From positions 1 through 64,000 of the forward strand of contig JAWZYV010015855.1 of the NCBI GenBank assembly GCA_038373885.1: 64,000 nt of DNA, given 5' to 3'. Below, one piece after another: positions 59,653 to 64,000 of this stretch; within the stretch, counting starts at the first letter, position 1; each line of letters opens with the position of its first letter. The translations under genes were made by a program, and so were the position numbers. This DNA is from Cheiracanthium punctorium. Taxonomy: Eukaryota; Arthropoda; Arachnida; Araneae; Cheiracanthiidae. The notes beneath the pieces were generated by a model, which saw nothing but the letters and a program-made list of their open reading frames with translations, did not search any database and was not told the origin of the DNA.

Positions 59653-61000
59653 GTTTAACAGTCTGGAAAGAGACAGACAAAATTTCTTATAAATTAGATA
59701 TTTTCAAAATTGCCCCTCTCTCTTTTAAAGCAGGAAAAGAAAAACACTTGAGGGCAGGTCGATTTTCAATTCAACCTTTTCCATCCCGCTTGAGAGTAAG
59801 CATTTTTCTTTTAGCACTCCTTTATTTTAAGCTCCAATCTCATAAAGGTAAAAATTGATTCCAATTAACCTTCTCAGTTATGAATGAAAAAGGTATTAAA
59901 AAATACGGGAAAACTGGCCAAATAATTCAAAGTCGACTTTGCAAGAGAGGCAATTGAAATGTTAATTGAACCATCTGCGTGCAATGGTAAGGAACACTCA
60001 ACATTAGGCAATAGATGGAACCAGATATTAAGAAGAGGGGGGGGGTGTCATGTGCAATCCAGCGAGAGAAAAGGGGAAGGTTAAAGCCGAGAGAATGTTA
60101 GTCAGCCCTGATTACGAGGTAGTGGATGCACCTCAATATTTAAGCAAATCAAGCAGTGTGAAGGTAAATACATTATTATAATAATGGTGCACTGAATAAG
60201 AAGCTAATGTGAGACAGTAAAAAAGAAAGACTATGGAAACAAACAAGAAGTAAATTTTTTTACTGATGAGTGAAATTTTACTGAGATGAGTCCATAATTT
60301 TGAACAATGATTATAAGATTGGAAATTAAGTATGTGTTCTTGTGCAAAAATAATGCCAGTAGTGGTAAAACAAAACTGAATGTTCCTTGAGTCTTACATG
60401 TTGGAGGGTACTGGAGCCCCGTCCTCTTTCGGCTCCCCTGTAAGAGGTGCAGCATCAATGGTTATACCGAATCTGTTTCAGTTCGTAAATATGGGCTCTC
60501 CTTTCTCCCCTCCCCTTCTTCTAAATCTGGTCATGATATGTTATATGCATGTTCCATATAAGCAATTATGAGCTTTGATATCTTGACATGTATATTTCAG
60601 TACACTTTCTTTTGAACCTTGGCAAAGCCAACCTGTTTTGCTGCCCCAAGCTTCAACTGCTCTGCAGATGTCACTTCAATCAGAAGCAGCCCCTCTCAAA
60701 AGTTTCTCCGAGTTTCTCAAAAGTTTCTCCGAGCTTCAATAAGTTAAAAATTTCAAGACAATTTCCTGAATTGGGATTAAGCCAGGAAATGTTTTGTAAT
60801 ATCCGACATTAAAAAAAGGAAGAAGAAACAAAAAGCTTAAATGAATATATATTGCTTTATATGAGTTACTGGAGTTTTTTAAGGAGGTAGAAATTAACTG
60901 TTTAAATTTTGGATTGGACATTTTATCATAATCTTATTGCGAACACTTATGACAAAATTTTTTTGTTTGTGTAGAATTAAAAACCTTTCACTATGTATAT

Positions 61001-62099
61001 TAGTGGTTCCCAACTGATGGTCCCAGAACAAGTTTTAAGTGGTCCGCGAAGTGAGTGGGTGTTTAAAAAATAATTGATCTTCACAACTTCATGAGGTAAA
61101 AAGTCAAAAAGCGCAAGGCCTGAGTTCTTGGAGGAATTCGGGGCAAGCGCCCAGGTCCCCAACAAAAAATGGGGTCATATGGGGGTCATATTTTGTTTAA
61201 AAATTTGTAAATTTTCAAAAAAGTTTTTGAAAGAGGGGGAGGGCAATGAAGCTTTTGCCCACAGCCAGGCACCTAGGTAAATCTGCTCCTGAGAAAGTGT
61301 AATTGTTTGCGGTCAGTTTTAGCGAATTAGAAAAAAGTTTCATTATCCTTGCAAAATAAGGAAGAATCCAAGAGTCCCGCAGCTAGTCAAAGAAGCAAGT
61401 GCTAGTAAATCACATTAATGCCAGAAAGGCAGAAGTAGAATGCATATCATTTATATAATTCATTCCTTAATTCAGTTTTTTAAAAAATAATCAGGGCTGC
61501 CACTGGCAACTAAAAAGCGACTATTTTCAGCAAAAGGTAAAAATCATCAAAAATGTCCGCACTTTATTTTACAACTTGGGAATTTCAAAAGCTGGCAAGT
61601 TGATGTTTTCTTAGTGGTATGTTCTAGCCTGTGCAGATGCAGTTAATGAGTACAGATTTGCAAGTTGCCCTTTGAAAAAGATACTAATCATGAAGCTAGA
61701 ATGGTTGGATAATGCTCAAAACTCCCTTATCAGCACTTCCAAATTCCTTATGTCATAAAAACATTGTTATATCACATGCTCTTGATAACTAACGGTATTA
61801 GCATGCTACTTTTTGGCTACTATTTTTGGATAAAGGATACTATTTTTTATGTATAAGGCTACTAAAGCAACTATTTTCAACACTAAAAAGTGGTGGCAGC
61901 CCTGAATAATGTATACATTTCCATTGTTCTAGAATCTTCTTTGAATTTTTATTTTAGCATTACATTTTTTGTATGCATTTTACATTTTTTTATTCTTTAT
62001 TACATTTTATCCCCCCTGGAAAGATTTCTTTTTAGTGGTCCGTAAGTAAATTGGGAATGGAAAAGTGGCCCGCAGGCTCAATTGAGTTGGGAACCACTG
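61001..62099. mobile_element. hAT-type element with a nested MITE
   Basis: The ends are TAGTGGTTCCCAACTGATGG and, inverted, AGTTGGGAACCACTG. Flanks ATGTATAT and GTGTATAT agree at seven of eight bases. Internal pieces such as AGTGGTCCGCGAAG and TTAGTGGTCCGTAAG are also related in inverted form. There is no transposase. A second element is nested at 61492-61904. Confidence 0.8.
61492..61904. mobile_element. Nested hAT-type MITE
   Basis: The ends are CAGGGCTGCCACTGGCAAC and, inverted, AAGTGGTGGCAGCCCTG. AATAAT occurs on both sides. Internal inverted pieces (AGCGACTATTTTCAGC and GCAACTATTTTCAACAC, related) support a terminal-repeat element. Confidence 0.8.
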
Positions 62100-62850
62100 G
62101 TGTATATAAATGAAGTTGTAAAAGATATCTTGTCTTCAAATTTTGGCATATCTCAGATTTTTCATCATTATAATATTGTTAGTTCTGTTTTAGTGTAAAA
62201 CCTGTCATAGCACACTCAGATATGTATATAAATGTGTATTCAGGGTATCTAGTGCTAATTGGGGCCAATAGCTATTTCCTAAACCGTTAGACACATAATT
62301 CCAATTGCAAAAATGCTTTAAATTATATAATCTATTATATCAGGAACAACTGAAGTCATTAGATCAATTCCTATAAAAATTATGAAATTAAAATTTTTAT
62401 ATGGTCCTGCAGTTCTATAAGTTATAGTTAGAAAAATTTTCCCAATACGATATCATGCAAAATTAGAAAACATCCACCTTTTAGGACCAAAATTCGCAGA
62501 GATATGAAGCGGCAAACGTTTTTACTTTTCCATGTTTAAAAATGTCTTGCAGCAGTAAACCGTTAAGGGACCATATCAATATCGAAATTTTAAATCATAG
62601 GTTTTAATTTCATAAAGCTTGGAGAATTCCATTTTAAAATATGAATGACTATTTCCCCTTTTGTGAAAAATTGTAAAAGTGATATGCTAATTAGAGATTT
62701 TTTCTTAATATTGCTGTTTTGGTATAAGTGCAAAAAAAAAACCCTCCCTCCCCCACTTTTCAAATTTTGGTTTCTGTACTTAGTTATTTTCTCAGTGATG
62801 TGCATTGTATAAAATAATTTGAACCAAATTTCTTATTTCTCATTGTTTAG

Positions 62851-63014
62851 ATTTACGTCCCAGACTAGTAGAAGATTTTCTTCTGCCTGCACTTAATAAT
62901 GAAACTTATGGCGAATTACTGAAGTGGGAGGATCCTGAAAATCGTGTCTTTAGCATTCGATGGTGCCATAAAAATGCAGCTAAGTGGACTCTAGCTGATA
63001 CCAAAGTGTTTCAA
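62851..63014 (+). CDS. IRF-family DNA-binding domain exon (partial domain)
   Basis: This exon lies between TTCTCATTGTTTAG (ending 62850) and CAA|GTAAGTTT (from 63015). It enters in phase 1 and leaves in phase 0, encoding 55 residues. It begins DLRPRLVEDFLLPAL, then YGELLKWEDPENRVFSIRW and CHKNAAKW, ending LADTKVFQ. The order L-x-W-x-D..., F-x-I-x-W-x-H, then K-W...D...F matches the IRF winged-helix domain. In known IRFs the next residues would be the AWA segment, expected in a downstream exon I cannot place before 64000. The first tryptophan of the usual IRF pentad is replaced (RPRL rather than RPWL). ETS is the main alternative but lacks the W-x-H pattern. IRFs are transcription factors of innate immunity in vertebrates; the role here is not shown. 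Confidence 0.83.
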
Positions 63015-63077
63015 GTAAGTTTATATTAACTGCCTAACAAAGTAATTTAAAAGCAATAGGACGGACAGGATTAAAAT

Positions 63078-63321
63078 CATTAAAAGCAGATAAAAACACT
63101 TAAAATCCGTCAGTAGCACTTTCGGTGGCAGCCACGACCTTCTTCAGCTCTGGTCTCAAAATGCCTTGCTCTCTTCCTCAGTATGACATTCCTCAGTATG
63201 GCGCAGATAGATCCTGGATGGAACGCCATACTGAGAAAGAGAGCAAGGCATTTTGAAGGCTGAAGAAGGCGGTGGCTGCCACCGAAAGTGCTACTGACGG
63301 ATTTTTATCTGCTTTTAATGA
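63078..63321. repeat. Long foldback hairpin in the intron after the IRF exon
   Basis: The left arm (63078-63202) and right arm (63222-63321) are inverted copies. The outer ends are TCATTAAAAGCAGATAAAAA and its inverse; inner blocks are CCGTCAGTAGCACTTTCGG and GCCTTGCTCTCTTCC with their inverses; the loop is about 20 bases. It starts 63 bases after the donor at 63015. It is probably a foldback MITE; as RNA it would form a stem of about 100 bp. Confidence 0.85.
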
Positions 63322-64000
63322 TACCTAACAAAGATATAAACGATTTTGTGGAAAAAAAGAAAAAGCTTCTGTAGAAAAATATTTCATATTTAAGGATGAA
63401 ATGAGTAATATTTCATATTTCATACTTTGTCTCACCTACATTGTAAGAAAATAAAATTTACTTACAATTCAGAGAAAAATAAAATTTTCTCTGTGAAACA
63501 TGTAAAATTTCTGTATTTAAAAAATGGGAATTTACAAATTCTACATTTTTTTTTAAATTTTTCTACCAAATCATTTAAATTCTTTCCATTTCAGAATAAA
63601 ATTTTGAATTTCAAGCCTTGAATGTTATTGTTAAAAAATATTGGACAATCTGTCTTTGCCTTGAATATCTGTAATATAATCATTCATTATGCATGTTTTA
63701 ATAAAAAATTTTTAATTCATTCACAGCATTTACAAATTAAACATTGCTACTAATTCAGTAGAAATTACTTTAAATTCAGATTAGGAATACTTATATAATT
63801 ACCGTATTGGCCCAAATATAACATGACCCCAAAGTTCTTCATCAAGATAATTAAAAAAATCTTATATTTAGGCCTCGAATTTAGCATTAGTCAGGTTTTT
63901 AATGAGAATTGATCTGCCAAAAAATGCCTCGTTATATTTATTTGTGCCAATATGGTAAATATTCAGATCCTAAGATTGTGAGTGTTCAGTTGCATAAGAA
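63322..64000. other. AT-rich intron, window end
   Basis: No further exon of the IRF domain could be identified. The next expected residues after VFQ (AWA-like) are not seen with a convincing acceptor before 64000. Confidence 0.5.

Noticed and set aside
62851..63014. ETS domain for the exon at 62851
   Set aside because: The W...F-x-I-x-W-x-H...K-W...D...F order fits IRF. The ETS pattern of a second half with A-x-x-W-G-x-x-K is absent.

Overview
The window is eukaryotic, AT-rich and full of transposable elements. It is most likely from an arthropod with large introns. A chelicerate such as a spider is plausible, because an interferon-regulatory-factor (IRF) domain is present and the introns are very long, but the sequence does not settle the taxon. 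There is no prokaryotic gene organisation. Almost every open reading frame is either transposon-derived or a chance frame in AT-rich DNA.

The host gene. One plus-strand multi-exon gene appears to run through most of the window. Its clearest exon, at 62851-63014, encodes most of an IRF-type DNA-binding domain. Upstream are small exons that all begin and end in phase 1: 23704-23799, 25661-25732, 27465-27593, six near-identical 105-bp exons between 47275 and 54785, and 57263-57304. A possible first exon ends in ATG-G at 2084 in the matching phase. If the model is right, the protein has a long acidic N-terminal extension made of repeated 35-residue modules ahead of the IRF domain, where typical IRFs have the domain at the N terminus. 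All six array exons use a GC donor (AG|GCAAGT). A seventh, divergent and shorter relative at 25661 uses a GT donor. The exons at 23704 and 27465 also share duplicated intron flanks. Tandem exon duplication has therefore acted at least twice in this gene.

The introns by region. 1-2084: flanking DNA and a candidate promoter/5' exon. 2085-23703: first intron, with a GC-rich inverted pair (2109/6171), SINEs, a Helitron N-terminal fragment (11.4-12.5 kb), Helitron/PIF1 helicase remnants (about 14 and 19.5 kb), a foldback mariner (22.1-22.8 kb) and a hAT MITE (23.2 kb). 24.6-25.2 kb: a Tigger/pogo-like MITE. 27.9-28.4 kb: a hAT end. 28.4-32.8 kb: a damaged BEL/Pao retrotransposon whose 3' LTR is broken by a 3.1-kb TIR transposon (32.8-35.9 kb). 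36.0-38.1 kb: a tandem satellite whose unit looks tRNA-derived. 38.1-39.8 kb: a hAT remnant with two MITEs nested in it. 39.9-44.9 kb: a complete hAT element with perfect 8-bp target duplications and one frameshift in its transposase. 47.2-55.0 kb: the exon array, carrying MITEs and a second, inverted copy of the 3.1-kb TIR transposon. 55-64 kb: the last two recognised exons, nested hAT MITEs (61.0-62.1 kb) and a long foldback hairpin just after the IRF exon.

The observation most worth following is the tandem phase-1 exon array with uniform GC-AG introns and a recurrent intronic hairpin, linked in one gene to an IRF domain. I could not run searches, align transcripts or fold RNA. Splice structures are read from consensus signals, phase agreement and homology between copies.
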